Shown here one piece after another: positions 1 to 8,140 of a stretch of DNA of 64,000 bases. The position numbers were made by a program, and so were the translations under genes. Position 1 is the stretch's first letter, and each line of letters starts with the position of its first letter. The DNA is from Sungkyunkwania multivorans (GTDB taxonomy: Bacteria; Bacteroidota; Bacteroidia; Flavobacteriales; Flavobacteriaceae). Under the pieces are notes generated by a model. The model ran no database searches. It saw only the letters and a list, made by a program, of their open reading frames with translations, and was not told where the DNA came from. The stretch lies in NCBI RefSeq assembly GCF_042675645.1, contig NZ_JBHTJH010000010.1, positions 1 to 64,000 of the forward strand, in the 5' to 3' direction.

Positions 1-2327
1 GTGTTCTCCACCGTGAAGGTGTACTCGATCACGTCGTCCAACGCGCCCGCGGCTCCCGCCGCCGTCACGCCCGTCACGCTCTTGATCAGCTCCATGCCAG
101 GCGCTGGAGTCGTTACGGTTAGAATAGCGCAATTCACCTCATTAACACACACATTATCATCATGAGATATCAACACACAGTATTGAGTACCATCGAGCCC
201 TGACACATCGCTTATGTTTAAGGTTGCTGTGGTAGCCCCTGTGTATACACCTCCGTTTGTTATTGCTGTTCCACCAGATGTCGGATCTCCTATAAACCAT
301 TGATAATTAATTCCTGCATTGGCATTCCCAGGAGTTCCATAGTCTGGTGTTCCAGCGGTATAGCTTGTCGCTTCGTCTGCGGTAGCAACAATAGCGAAAG
401 AGGTCCCGTTAGGGGCTAGTATTGTTTGGTCTACCAATCCAGTAGCATCTACATTTACTTGTGTTGCAGTTGTAACTTCTGTAGTAGTGGCTTGAGGGCT
501 TCCAGCGTTGGTAGGCACCCCTACACCATTCACTGCACCTTCATCATCATCCGCTAGGTTATTACTTGAGGTTAAATCGCCAGTCGTAAATGCTCCAGCA
601 CCTTCCAATGCATCCGGGCACCCATCATTATCAGCGTCCACTTCAAGTAAATCTGGTGTACCATCATTATCGGTATCAATGGCTACACAATAATCTAATT
701 CGTAGAATTGCATGGTCACATTCCCTGCGTTTCCATTTTGTTTGCCAACAGTAAGTGTGATGGTTGTAACAGGACCAGGAATGGAGACCGCTATACTATT
801 GGCTGGGGCATTTGCTCCTCCAGCCGAACTTATTGCTGTTTGACCGGTGATTGTGACATTGGCCCCTAAATTTATATCTGATAGAAACACAGGAGTTTGA
901 ACACCTCCATTTTCAGCAATAAAATCAACTCTATCTGCATTATCTAATCCACCAAATTTGAAATCTACATCATAAACAGGTTCTGAGAATGTGTAGGTAT
1001 AAACAGCTACATTTCCATTTGGAAAGTTTGTATTGTTAGGTTGTGTATTAATGTATGCTCCTGTTACACCTCCAGAGGTCTGACTATTGACACCAGATGC
1101 CCAAGTAGTTGTACCTTGTAACTGGAATGTTGCATCTACATCAACACCTGCGTAAGGATATATATTATTAACTGTAAATGGATTAGCGGTACTTGCAAAT
1201 GTTTGACCTAAAGCCACAAATCCTGGAGAACAGTTAAGTTCGTCTGTGTCTAAAATACCATCATTATCATCATCCAGATCTACTGTATCATCAACACCGT
1301 CTCCGTCACTATCAGGGATAATTGTCACAGTTAATGTTGCTGGATTGGAAGTAGCAGGAACTGGGGTTCCATCCTGCACATAATCATCTTGTATGGTATA
1401 ATCCAATGTTGCCTCACCAGTAAATCCTGCATTAGGAGTAAAGGTAACATTGCCACTTGCATCTACCGTCCATGTGCCTTGGGCCGTGGATATAGAGTTT
1501 TGTATCCCAGGAGTAGAAGGGTCCAAATCAACCGTTGAGACTACCACATTTCCATCCGGGTCCATATCTGTGCTGACCACATCAAAGGTTACCGGCATAT
1601 CTTCGTCGGTGAACGCTTCATTATCGTCAGCTATGGGCACAGCATTTACGGCATTTACCGTAATGGAAACCTGTACCGTTTCGAATAGATCGAAATCGGC
1701 TTGGGTTGTTCCAGTGGCAGCAGCATTGTTGCCAGGTCTTAAGATTAAAGTCTCACTTGTCGCCGTCGCAACGAAACGAAGTCTATCTGTCTCCCATGTA
1801 TTTTGTGATATTGGTGATACAGTAGTGATTCCACTCCCTGCAATCTCAAATGTATATGAATCATTATACGTTCCAGCATAAGGAATAGGTCCAACCCCAC
1901 TGGCAACTGTTTCTGTAACAGCGGTAAGTGAATAGGCGATGATCTCATATTCTAATCCAACTGTCAAACCTGCAACAGATGTGGTGACGGATTCTTCTAT
2001 ACCGCCAGAACCCAAATCTCTAAGTGATAGCCAATCAAAATGATTATTCGGAGGATTGGATAAAACAATATTAGTGGTGCTCCCCGGGCTATCGACCCAT
2101 TGGGCTCCACCGCCTCCAGTTCCAGCAGCTGCTGCAGTCGTATTATTTGAAATATCAGGGGTCCCGCCGGTGTCAACCCAACCTGGAGGAACACAATTGG
2201 AGCAAGGAGAGCCTCCATTTGTTGCAGATATGGTTTGCGCCCAACTGATTTGTATATTCAACGAGAATGTTGCTGCCAATAGAAAAAGGAATATTCCTTT
2301 TAGCAAGAATCGAATAGGGATTTTCAT
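1..2327 (-). CDS. Giant secreted adhesin-like repeat protein, N-terminal part (3' end outside window)
   Basis: An uninterrupted reading frame runs from ATG at 2327 to the window edge (about 775 residues) with no stop. Residues 1-30 form a signal peptide ending in a SWAQ-like site. An all-beta N-terminal region follows, then near residue 240 a cadherin/VCBS-like module (ADDNEAFTDEDMPVTFDV, TPNAGFTGEATLDYTIQDD), thrombospondin type-3 calcium-binding repeats near 342 and 562 (DSDGDGVDD, DTDNDGTPD), an Ig-like stretch, and at the edge the start of a DUF11-type module (IEYTFTVENT). Such proteins are normally cell-surface proteins exported by the type IX system in this phylum; the sorting domain would lie beyond the window. 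The last 110 bases are about 66% GC, unlike the rest. Function as an adhesin is inferred. Confidence 0.85.
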   Translation of the reverse strand, partial: MKIPIRFLLKGIFLFLLAATFSLNIQISWAQTISATNGGSPCSNCVPPGWVDTGGTPDISNNTTAAAAGTGGGGAQWVDSPGSTTNIVLSNPPNNHFDWLSLRDLGSGGIEESVTTSVAGLTVGLEYEIIAYSLTAVTETVASGVGPIPYAGTYNDSYTFEIAGSGITTVSPISQNTWETDRLRFVATATSETLILRPGNNAAATGTTQADFDLFETVQVSITVNAVNAVPIADDNEAFTDEDMPVTFDVVSTDMDPDGNVVVSTVDLDPSTPGIQNSISTAQGTWTVDASGNVTFTPNAGFTGEATLDYTIQDDYVQDGTPVPATSNPATLTVTIIPDSDGDGVDDTVDLDDDNDGILDTDELNCSPGFVALGQTFASTANPFTVNNIYPYAGVDVDATFQLQGTTTWASGVNSQTSGGVTGAYINTQPNNTNFPNGNVAVYTYTFSEPVYDVDFKFGGLDNADRVDFIAENGGVQTPVFLSDINLGANVTITGQTAISSAGGANAPANSIAVSIPGPVTTITLTVGKQNGNAGNVTMQFYELDYCVAIDTDNDGTPDLLEVDADNDGCPDALEGAGAFTTGDLTSSNNLADDDEGAVNGVGVPTNAGSPQATTTEVTTATQVNVDATGLVDQTILAPNGTSFAIVATADEATSYTAGTPDYGTPGNANAGINYQWFIGDPTSGGTAITNGGVYTGATTATLNISDVSGLDGTQYCVLISHDDNVCVNEVNCAILTVTTPAPGMELIKSVTGVTAAGAAGALDDVIEYTFTVEN

Positions 2328-2951
2328 TTTGTTGATGGGTAAAGTTATATATGCTTGAGTATTTTTTGATCAGAAATGGTACTCCTATAGAATACCTAGC
2401 TTAAATTAAGGGCCTTCGGTTAAGAAAAAATGTTCCTTTGTGTGCGTACAGGATGTCTTTAAAAAGCATTCTATCGAACATCTCTATCCTGAAGATTTCT
2501 AAAACTTTATTTTTTGACCCGTGGTAGTGGTTGGCTTTAAAAATTTCTACCAAGTGTTGCAGATTGCCGATGGTAGAAGAGGTAATCTTACGAATTATAA
2601 ATAAGAAGAACATAACAAAAAAATCCTCCGAAAGGGGGAGTAGGGTAAGTGATTTCATATTTTTCTTTCTAATAGCTTGGTTATAAAACAGTTGCGACTA
2701 AGACTTATAATAGTTTTTAATCGCTTTTTTTATATGTAATTGATATATAGCTTATTAGGAAAGGGGAACTACTTTTTTATAAAGATATGAATTGATGATG
2801 TAAAGCCATAAAAAAAATATGGTCAAACTTCATTTTCAAGCAAAAATGCAAATAAAGTATCGATTTAAGTTAATATTCGTCAAGTTTGGAACAATACTAC
2901 AGTCGAATGTCCGAGAGTTCTGAAGCAATCAAAATCCAATCTTGTAGTAGA
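2328..2951. other. Intergenic region, AT-rich, no convincing gene
   Basis: This 624-base stretch separates the adhesin start from the DUF3467 gene. It is AT-rich. A minus-strand 85-codon frame (2401-2658) has no recognisable family and begins inside a pyrimidine-rich repeat-like stretch, so I do not call it a gene. A weak hairpin with a seven-T run on the minus strand (about 2617-2640) could terminate the DUF3467 transcript. The adhesin promoter should lie near 2340-2390, but I see no clean TAnnTTTG box. Confidence 0.5.
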
Positions 2952-3263
2952 TCAGGCTTCACCTGTAGGACCAAAATTAAGAGGGATTGGCGGTTGCTCA
3001 TAATCCTTTATTTCTCCATGTGCCTTTTCGAAGCGATGCACGTTATCATTGAGCGCTTTAAGAAAACGCTTGGCATGCTGCGGGGTGAGAATAATTCTGG
3101 ACTTCACTTTGGCTTTGGGAGTTCCAGGCATCATGCTAATGAAGTCTATGACAAACTCGGAAACTGAGTGGTTGATGATCGCCAGATTGGAATAGGTCCC
3201 TTCCGCTACTTTCTCATCTAGCTCTATATTTATTTGAGGGTCTTTTTTGTTTTGGTCGCTCAT
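2952..3263 (-). CDS. DUF3467 family protein
   Basis: This 103-residue soluble protein begins MSDQNKKDPQINIELDE and contains the family's core pattern: a conserved acidic N-terminus, EGTYSNLAIINHS, then FVIDF and RIILTPQHAKRFL. That matches the small DUF3467 family, which is widespread in Bacteroidota and commonly found just downstream of rpoC. Its function is not established. Here it lies 491 bases downstream of rpoC on the same strand, but a terminator at 3566-3602 and two palindromic repeats stand in between, so it is probably transcribed at least partly on its own. The assignment rests on pattern recognition of the family. Confidence 0.85.
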   Translation of the reverse strand: MSDQNKKDPQINIELDEKVAEGTYSNLAIINHSVSEFVIDFISMMPGTPKAKVKSRIILTPQHAKRFLKALNDNVHRFEKAHGEIKDYEQPPIPLNFGPTGEA

Positions 3264-3499
3264 GGCAATGTGTTTGTGTGTTATGTCCGTCTTAGCTAGA
3301 GCTCTTGGACGGACAAATGTTTATGTGAAGGTAATCAATATGATTTGGTTTACCCATATTTAGGGTTGCCTTTCTAAGTTTTGCATCATAATCGAGATTT
3401 AATAATTTATGACTGTATGTCCTAAATGTAGTCATTTAGATGAACGAAGGCCTCGAAATTGAGTGTGATATCTGATAAATGCCTTGTGAGTTATACCGT

Positions 3500-3528
3500 C
3501 CTCCCCTAGCCCCTCCAAAGGAGGGGAA
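3500..3528. repeat. Repeat B variant (CTCCCC...GGGGAG type)
   Basis: The stretch CCTCCCCTAGCCCCTCC followed by AAAGGAGGGG forms an inverted repeat. It resembles the C-rich palindromes found in the trp operon (33251, 34294, 35117) and at the end of ddl (53009). Confidence 0.55.
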
Positions 3529-3565
3529 TTATAGAGTTTCCTTCTTCTTCTTTCCTTGATGAGAT

Positions 3566-3602
3566 AAAAAAGCCTCACAAGGATGATCAATCCCGTGAGG
3601 CT
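3566..3602 (-). terminator. Intrinsic terminator downstream of rpoC
   Basis: An eight-base-pair stem, AGCCTCAC (3571-3578) with GTGAGGCT (3595-3602), is followed on the minus strand by a run of six T (3566-3571). The orientation fits termination of the rpoBC transcript about 150 bases after the rpoC stop. Confidence 0.8.
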
Positions 3603-3640
3603 CTGTTTTAAATAAATTCAATCTATGTTAAAAAGTTTGG

Positions 3641-3666
3641 ATTCCTGCCTTCGCAGGAATGACAAA
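3641..3666. repeat. Repeat A copy (ATTCCTGC...GCAGGAAT + GACAAA)
   Basis: A short perfect palindrome (ATTCCTGC 3641-3648 with GCAGGAAT 3653-3660) is followed by GACAAA. The same unit occurs at least eight times in this window and defines repeat family A. Confidence 0.8.
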
Positions 3667-3688
3667 TGATGGTCTTTGATATTCATTG

Positions 3689-3746
3689 ATTCCTGTCTTG
3701 CGCCTCCGCTAAAGCTTCAGCGGCATTCGGACGCAGGAATGACAAA
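3689..3746. repeat. Repeat A copy with nested hairpin
   Basis: The outer arms ATTCCTG and CGCAGGAAT plus GACAAA match the simple copy 20 bases away. The interior holds a second GC-rich inverted repeat (CGCT...AGCG). This compound form resembles the copies at 35201 and inside trpF at 35546. Confidence 0.7.
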
Positions 3747-3754
3747 TACAAATA

Positions 3755-6700
3755 TTAGAAGTTCATTTCCTCTTTATGAGCGATGATCTCATCATATTCT
3801 TCTTTACTTCCTACGATGATATTGTCATAATCTCTCATACCAGTACCTGCAGGAATCTTATGACCTACAATCACATTTTCCTTAAGACCTTCTAAGCTGT
3901 CTACTTTACCGCTTACCGCAGCTTCGTTCAATACTTTTGTGGTCTCTTGGAAAGAGGCTGCCGAGATAAATGATTTGGTCTGTAGTGACGCTCTCGTAAT
4001 ACCCTGCAGAATCGGTGTTGCAGTAGCAGGTACTACATCCCTTGCTACGACCAAATTCTTATCCGCTCGTTTTAGTAGGGAATTTTCATCTCTCAACTCT
4101 CTTGGTGTGATGATCTGACCAGCTTTCAGATTTTCTGAGTCACCAGCTTCTTCAACAACTTTCTTACCGAAGATCTCATCATTTTCAATAATGAAATCAT
4201 CTTTGTGAGCGAGTTGCCCTTCTAAGAAGATAGTATCTCCTGGATCTTGGATCTTCACCTTACGCATCATCTGACGTACCACCACCTCGAAATGCTTATC
4301 GTTGATCTTCACTCCTTGTAAACGATATACCTCTTGAATCTCATTGACCAGATACTGCTGAACAGCAGATGGACCTTTGATCATTAGGATGTCTTCTGGA
4401 GTCACTGCTCCGTCTGACAATGGCATTCCTGCTCTGACAAAGTCGTTTTCTTGTACGAGAATCTGATTCGAAAGTTTTACCAAGTACTTCTTGATCTCCC
4501 CTATCTTAGATTCAACGATGATCTCACGATTACCACGCTTGATCTTTCCAAAAGAGACAACACCATCTATTTCTGAAACTACAGCAGGATTGGAAGGATT
4601 ACGCGCTTCGAACAATTCTGTTACACGCGGAAGACCACCCGTAATATCACCTGCTTTAGCAGATTTACGTGGGATCTTAACCAAGATCTTTCCTTCTTTG
4701 ATCTTCTCACCGTTGTCTACCATAATATGGGCTCCAACGGGTAAGTTATAAGACCGCTGTGTATTTCCTTTACTATCTTGAATCAATAGTGTCGGAATTT
4801 TTTTCTTATCTCTAGATTCGGTAATTACCTTTTCTTCAAAACCAGTTTGTTCATCGATATCCAACTGGTATGTAACTCCTTGTTCGATGTTTTCATAAGC
4901 GATCTTACCCGAGAATTCCGAGACGATAACACCGTTATATGGATCCCATTGGCAGATAATCTCACCTTTCTTCACAGCGTCTCCATCCTTCACAAAGATG
5001 GAGGAACCATAAGGAATATTGTTTGTGCTAAGTACGATTCCGCTTTTCTTGTCCACCAATTTGATCTCAGTGGTTCGAGAAATCACAATTTCTTGTGTTT
5101 TTCCATCGGCATCTTCACCTTTCACTGTTTTGAGTTCCTCGATCTCTGCAACTCCGTCGAACTTTGCTTGCAGGTTATTGATCTCAGAAACACCTCCGGC
5201 AACACCACCTACGTGGAAAGTACGCAATGTAAGCTGAGTACCTGGCTCTCCAATGGACTGCGCTGCAACAACACCGACGGCCTCGCCTCTTTGGACCATT
5301 TTATTGGTAGAGAGGTTACGTCCGTAACATTTGGCACAAATACCTTTTTTAGCCTCACAAGTCAAAGGAGAACGTACCTCTACCTTGTCTACTGGTGAAT
5401 CTTCTATGGCAGCAACTACGGCTTCGGTAATCTCTTCTCCCGCAGCCACTAACAATTCTTCCTTCAGTGGGTCATAAACATCTTGAAGCGATACTCGTCC
5501 AAGAATTCTTTCTCCAAGGGATTCTACAACTTCTTCGTTCTTCTTAAGTGCCGAAACCTCTACGCCTCTTAAGGTATCACAATCGTGAACATTGATGATC
5601 ACATCTTGGGAAACATCGACCAATCGACGCGTAAGGTATCCCGCATCTGCCGTTTTCAAAGCGGTATCTGCAAGTCCTTTACGGGCACCGTGTGTAGAGA
5701 TAAAATATTCTAAGATCGAAAGACCTTCCTTAAAGTTAGACAGAATCGGGTTTTCGATGATCTCTCCTCCACCAGCGTTCGATTTTTTTGGTTTAGCCAT
5801 CAGACCACGCATACCTGTTAACTGACGAATCTGTTCTTTAGATCCACGAGCTCCCGAATCTAGCATCATATACACAGAGTTGAATCCTTGTTGATCCTCT
5901 CTAATGTTCTTCATGGCCAATTCGGTAAGGCTAGCATTGGTAGATGTCCAGATATCGATTACCTGATTATAGCGCTCGTTGTTGGTGATGAGACCCATAT
6001 TATAGTTCATCATAATTCCTTCAACCTGCTTATTGGCATCGTCGATCATGCTATGCTTTTGCTCAGGAATGATAATATCTCCTAAACTAAAAGAAAGACC
6101 TCCGCGGAATGCAAAGCCATACCCCATGTCCTTAATACTATCAAGGAATTCGGCCGTGGTAGGCACGTCGGTAGCCTTTAAGATTCTACCGATAATGTCT
6201 CTCAATGATTTCTTGGTCAATACCTCGTTGACATAACCAGCTGCTTCAGGCACTACTTCATTGAACAACACCCTACCCACAGTAGTTTCGATTATCTGAG
6301 GAACCAACTCGCCTTTTTCATTGAAATCTTTTGCTCTTACTTTGATCACTGCGTTGATATCCACACGCTTCTCGTTGTAAGCGATATTTACTTCTTCCGC
6401 AGAGTAAAATGTTAAGCCTTCTCCTTTGATCGGCACTTCTTTGGTATTCTTACGAGCTTTGGTCATATAATACAGACCAAGTACCATGTCTTGAGAAGGT
6501 ACTGTGATCGGCGAACCATTGGCTGGATTCAAGATATTATGAGATGCTAACATTAGCAACTGCGCCTCTAAGATCGCCTCTGGGCCCAATGGTAGGTGAA
6601 CTGCCATCTGGTCACCATCAAAGTCTGCGTTGAATGCCGTACATACCAATGGGTGCAACTGAATCGCTTTACCCTCGATCAACTTTGGCTGAAACGCCTG

Positions 6701-8053
6701 TATCCCTAAACGGTGTAATGTAGGGGCACGGTTAAGCAGTACTGGATGCCCTTTTAGGACATTCTCTAAAATATCCCAAACAACTGGTTCTTTTCTATCG
6801 ATGATCTTTTTAGCTGACTTCACCGTTTTTACAATGCCTCGCTCTATCAGTTTTCTGATAACGAATGGCTTGTATAGTTCTGCTGCCATGTCTTTTGGAA
6901 GACCACACTCATATAGTTTCAATTCTGGACCGACGACGATCACGGAACGTGCAGAATAGTCCACTCGTTTTCCGAGAAGGTTCTGACGGAAACGTCCTTG
7001 TTTTCCTTTCAAGGAATCCGAAAGTGACTTGAGCGGTCTGTTGGAATCTGTCTTTACAGCTGATGCTTTTCTGGTATTGTCGAATAGCGAGTCTACCGAT
7101 TCTTGCAGCATACGTTTCTCGTTACGCAAGATCACTTCAGGAGCCTTGATCTCTACCAATCGCTTAAGACGATTGTTACGAATGATGACACGGCGGTATA
7201 GATCATTTAAGTCTGAAGTCGCAAAACGACCTCCATCCAACGGCACCAATGGACGTAATTCTGGAGGAATTACGGGCACCACCTTCATGATCATCCACTC
7301 TGGTTTGTTCTCTCTATTCTCATTTGCCTCACGCAAGGCCTCTACGACCTGTAGACGTTTTAAAGCCTCAGTCTTACGTTGTTTTGACGTTTCGTTATTG
7401 GCCTTATGCCTCAATTCATATGAAAGCGCATCTAGATCGATCCTCGACAACAATTCGATCAAACATTCAGCACCCATCTTAGCGATGAATTTATTTGGAT
7501 CTGAATCCTCTAGATACATATTTTCTTGTGGAAGGGTATCGAGGATATTCAAATATTCTTCTTCAGTAAGGAAATCCATCTTTTCCAGAGGCTCTCCCTG
7601 TTCATTCTTAGCGATACCTGGCTGAATGACAACATAACGTTCGTAGTATATGATCATGTCCAATTTCTTGGATGGCAATCCTAGCAGATAACCGATCTTA
7701 TTTGGCAACGAGCGGAAGTACCAGATATGCGCCACAGGTACCACAAGATTGATATGGCCTACGCGATCTCTACGTACTTTCTTTTCGGTCACTTCTACAC
7801 CACAGCGGTCACAAACGATTCCTTTGTAGCGAATTCGCTTGTATTTCCCACAGGCGCATTCGTAATCCTTCACAGGACCGAAGATACGCTCGCAAAAAAG
7901 TCCATCGCGTTCTGGTTTATGGGTACGATAGTTAATGGTCTCTGGCTTTAGCACCTCCCCTCTAGACTCTGCCAAAATTGCTTCTGGCGAGGCTAAACCT
8001 ATCGAAATTTTATTAAATCTTTTAATTGTATTCTTATCCTTATTTCTAGCCAT
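3755..8053 (-). CDS. rpoC: DNA-directed RNA polymerase subunit beta'
   Basis: This 1432-residue protein is the catalytic beta' subunit of RNA polymerase. The N-terminal zinc site is visible (cysteines 66, 68, 81, 84 in ECACGK...CDRCGVEV). The absolutely conserved NADFDGDQM loop that binds the catalytic magnesium lies near residue 475, a second zinc cluster (CEAKKGICAKC) near 900, and the trigger-loop region (GEPGTQLTLRTFHVGG) near 937. Length fits Bacteroidota beta'. It follows rpoB by 87 bases, a gap that contains a strong hairpin (8098-8129), and ends about 150 bases before a terminator. No frameshift or missing motif is seen. Confidence 0.99.
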   Translation of the reverse strand: MARNKDKNTIKRFNKISIGLASPEAILAESRGEVLKPETINYRTHKPERDGLFCERIFGPVKDYECACGKYKRIRYKGIVCDRCGVEVTEKKVRRDRVGHINLVVPVAHIWYFRSLPNKIGYLLGLPSKKLDMIIYYERYVVIQPGIAKNEQGEPLEKMDFLTEEEYLNILDTLPQENMYLEDSDPNKFIAKMGAECLIELLSRIDLDALSYELRHKANNETSKQRKTEALKRLQVVEALREANENRENKPEWMIMKVVPVIPPELRPLVPLDGGRFATSDLNDLYRRVIIRNNRLKRLVEIKAPEVILRNEKRMLQESVDSLFDNTRKASAVKTDSNRPLKSLSDSLKGKQGRFRQNLLGKRVDYSARSVIVVGPELKLYECGLPKDMAAELYKPFVIRKLIERGIVKTVKSAKKIIDRKEPVVWDILENVLKGHPVLLNRAPTLHRLGIQAFQPKLIEGKAIQLHPLVCTAFNADFDGDQMAVHLPLGPEAILEAQLLMLASHNILNPANGSPITVPSQDMVLGLYYMTKARKNTKEVPIKGEGLTFYSAEEVNIAYNEKRVDINAVIKVRAKDFNEKGELVPQIIETTVGRVLFNEVVPEAAGYVNEVLTKKSLRDIIGRILKATDVPTTAEFLDSIKDMGYGFAFRGGLSFSLGDIIIPEQKHSMIDDANKQVEGIMMNYNMGLITNNERYNQVIDIWTSTNASLTELAMKNIREDQQGFNSVYMMLDSGARGSKEQIRQLTGMRGLMAKPKKSNAGGGEIIENPILSNFKEGLSILEYFISTHGARKGLADTALKTADAGYLTRRLVDVSQDVIINVHDCDTLRGVEVSALKKNEEVVESLGERILGRVSLQDVYDPLKEELLVAAGEEITEAVVAAIEDSPVDKVEVRSPLTCEAKKGICAKCYGRNLSTNKMVQRGEAVGVVAAQSIGEPGTQLTLRTFHVGGVAGGVSEINNLQAKFDGVAEIEELKTVKGEDADGKTQEIVISRTTEIKLVDKKSGIVLSTNNIPYGSSIFVKDGDAVKKGEIICQWDPYNGVIVSEFSGKIAYENIEQGVTYQLDIDEQTGFEEKVITESRDKKKIPTLLIQDSKGNTQRSYNLPVGAHIMVDNGEKIKEGKILVKIPRKSAKAGDITGGLPRVTELFEARNPSNPAVVSEIDGVVSFGKIKRGNREIIVESKIGEIKKYLVKLSNQILVQENDFVRAGMPLSDGAVTPEDILMIKGPSAVQQYLVNEIQEVYRLQGVKINDKHFEVVVRQMMRKVKIQDPGDTIFLEGQLAHKDDFIIENDEIFGKKVVEEAGDSENLKAGQIITPRELRDENSLLKRADKNLVVARDVVPATATPILQGITRASLQTKSFISAASFQETTKVLNEAAVSGKVDSLEGLKENVIVGHKIPAGTGMRDYDNIIVGSKEEYDEIIAHKEEMNF

Positions 8054-8087
8054 GATACAATGGTGATAATGAATTTAAATCTTATGA

Positions 8088-8129
8088 AAAAACAGCGATG
8101 TCGCGCTTCGAATGCGCTCAGCGCGACAT
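8088..8129 (-). promoter_or_regulatory. Strong hairpin in the rpoB-rpoC gap
   Basis: A perfect ten-base-pair stem (ATGTCGCGCT 8098-8107 with AGCGCGACAT 8120-8129) sits 12 bases after the rpoB stop. On the minus strand it is followed, after five bases, by six T. The T run does not abut the stem, so this may be a partial terminator or an RNA-processing site rather than a full terminator; rpoC must still be transcribed. Confidence 0.55.
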
Positions 8130-8140
8130 TTCTTTATCAA

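Larger units (their letters stand above)
3264..3754. other. Intergenic region rich in dispersed palindromic repeats
   Basis: This 491-base gap between rpoC and the DUF3467 gene holds no gene. It contains a C-rich/G-rich inverted repeat (3500-3528), an intrinsic terminator reading on the minus strand (3566-3602), and two copies of the ATTCCTGC...GCAGGAAT repeat (3641-3666 and 3689-3746). The second copy carries a nested hairpin. All of these lie downstream of the rpoC stop codon. Confidence 0.7.

Noticed and set aside
2401..2658. 85-codon minus-strand frame between the adhesin and DUF3467 genes
   Set aside because: No family resemblance, starts in a pyrimidine-rich repeat-like stretch, and composition looks non-coding.
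4491..7951. Many plus-strand frames of 60-200 codons opposite rpoC
   Set aside because: They are antisense shadows of rpoC with Ser/Leu-rich composition; the same is seen opposite rpoB, tuf and trpB.
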